Positions 63,804 through 64,000 of a stretch of DNA of 64,000 nucleotides are shown here, one piece after another. The DNA lies in NCBI RefSeq assembly GCF_918698115.1, contig NZ_CAKKLV010000013.1:1-64000 (forward strand), read 5' to 3'. Below the pieces are notes generated by a model. That model ran no database searches and was not told the origin of the DNA. It saw only the letters and a list, made by a program, of their open reading frames with translations. The stretch is from Peribacillus sp. Bi96 (GTDB lineage: Bacteria > Bacillota > Bacilli > Bacillales > DSM-1321). How positions within the stretch are numbered: the stretch's first letter is position 1; each line of letters opens with the position of its first letter. The translations under genes were made by a program, and so were the position numbers.

Positions 63804-63965
63804 ATGATGATTGAGGATGCTACTGTGTGGGTGTCATTAGTTAGCGAATTTGGCTATCCATTCGTCGTTTCTATGTTTTTGCTCTTCCGCTTCGGTAAAC
63901 AATTAAAAGAACTGACAACGGACGTTGAGAACTTAAAAAAGTCCGCTCATAAAACGAAACGATAA
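63804..63965 (+). CDS. yvrJ: YvrJ-family small membrane peptide
   Basis: 53 residues: MMIEDATVWVSLVSEFGYPFV then VSMFLLFRFGKQLKELTTDVENLKK. One membrane segment followed by a short charged coiled-coil-like tail, as in the YvrJ and BhlA/UviB holin-like peptides. RBS AGGGGTGAAGAGG. In B. subtilis yvrJ belongs to the SigO regulon, and here it diverges from sigO-rsoA. Confidence 0.75.
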   Translation: MMIEDATVWVSLVSEFGYPFVVSMFLLFRFGKQLKELTTDVENLKKSAHKTKR

Positions 63966-64000
63966 CCTCAGGACGTTATGTGCTAGGTAGTAAAAACCGA

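Noticed and set aside
1-64000. CRISPR arrays, prophage genes, tRNA or rRNA
   Set aside because: None seen: the only regular repeat (41480) has no unique spacers, and no tRNA- or rRNA-like sequence was recognised.

Overview
The window is a chromosomal segment of a low-GC, endospore-forming Bacillaceae bacterium. Sporulation and spore genes are present (a YhcN/YlaJ lipoprotein, YutH, KapB/KapD, an alpha/beta SASP, a LysM-GH18 cortex-lytic enzyme), as are SigB-type stress genes, an Mrp antiporter and Gram-positive terminators with U-tracts. Long blocks follow the Bacillus subtilis yut-yum-yui-mrp-yuf-kap-yug gene order. The sequence looks like Peribacillus (the former B. simplex group), but that is an impression from memory and was not tested.

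Layout. 1-304 is the end of an IS3-type insertion sequence running off the left edge. 334-12601 is the yut block: yutD, yutE-yutF, yutG, yutH, an L,D-transpeptidase-like exported protein, the threonine operon hom-thrC-thrB, yutI, yuzD, yutJ and yuzB. 12945-17165 carries yutM, an SDR-like gene flanked by two diverged terminator repeats, yumC and yumB. 17412-22313 holds a Nudix hydrolase, yuiB, yuiC, a BtuF-like protein without a signal peptide, yuiD and pepA (yuiE). 22375-26640 is an accessory insertion: an unknown protein and a tight operon of GTP cyclohydrolase II, RibD, an FAD monooxygenase and a HAD nucleotidase. 26713-33062 has yuxO, a MOSC-domain relic and the complete mrpABCDEFG operon. 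33396-37942 has yufK, pbpD, kapD, kapB and a cyclophilin; kinB is absent. 38075-51031 has small genes and then patB, yugE, a 21-bp tandem repeat, yugF, alaR-alaT, an Xre regulator, yugI, yuzA, an iron alcohol dehydrogenase, pgi, yugN and yugO. 51305-62750 has the spore glycosidase, a SASP gene, a glycerophosphodiesterase, uppP, an APC permease, an MFS permease, small unknowns, an RsbR paralogue and a penicillin-acylase-like enzyme. 62816-63965 is a split sigma factor module (SigO/RsoA type) with a divergent YvrJ peptide.

How the genes work together. Redox genes cluster at 10-17 kb: YutI and YutM for Fe-S clusters, and YutJ, YumC and YumB as flavin pyridine-nucleotide oxidoreductases. The yumB promoter carries a Rex-like site. 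Mrp, YugO and YufK serve ion and membrane homeostasis. PbpD, UppP, YuiC, the L,D-transpeptidase-like protein and the GH18 enzyme act on the cell wall or spore cortex.

The most interesting parts are: (i) the four-gene riboflavin-branch operon, which has no lumazine or riboflavin synthase and has its own operator-like dyad; (ii) a perfectly palindromic SigB-type promoter between an RsbR paralogue and a 47-residue gene; (iii) the SigO/RsoA/YvrJ module; (iv) the higher-order tandem repeat at 41480-41707; and (v) two repeat-borne terminator hairpins that differ by a compensatory base-pair change. All family assignments come from reading the sequence and recalled family features; no database search was run.
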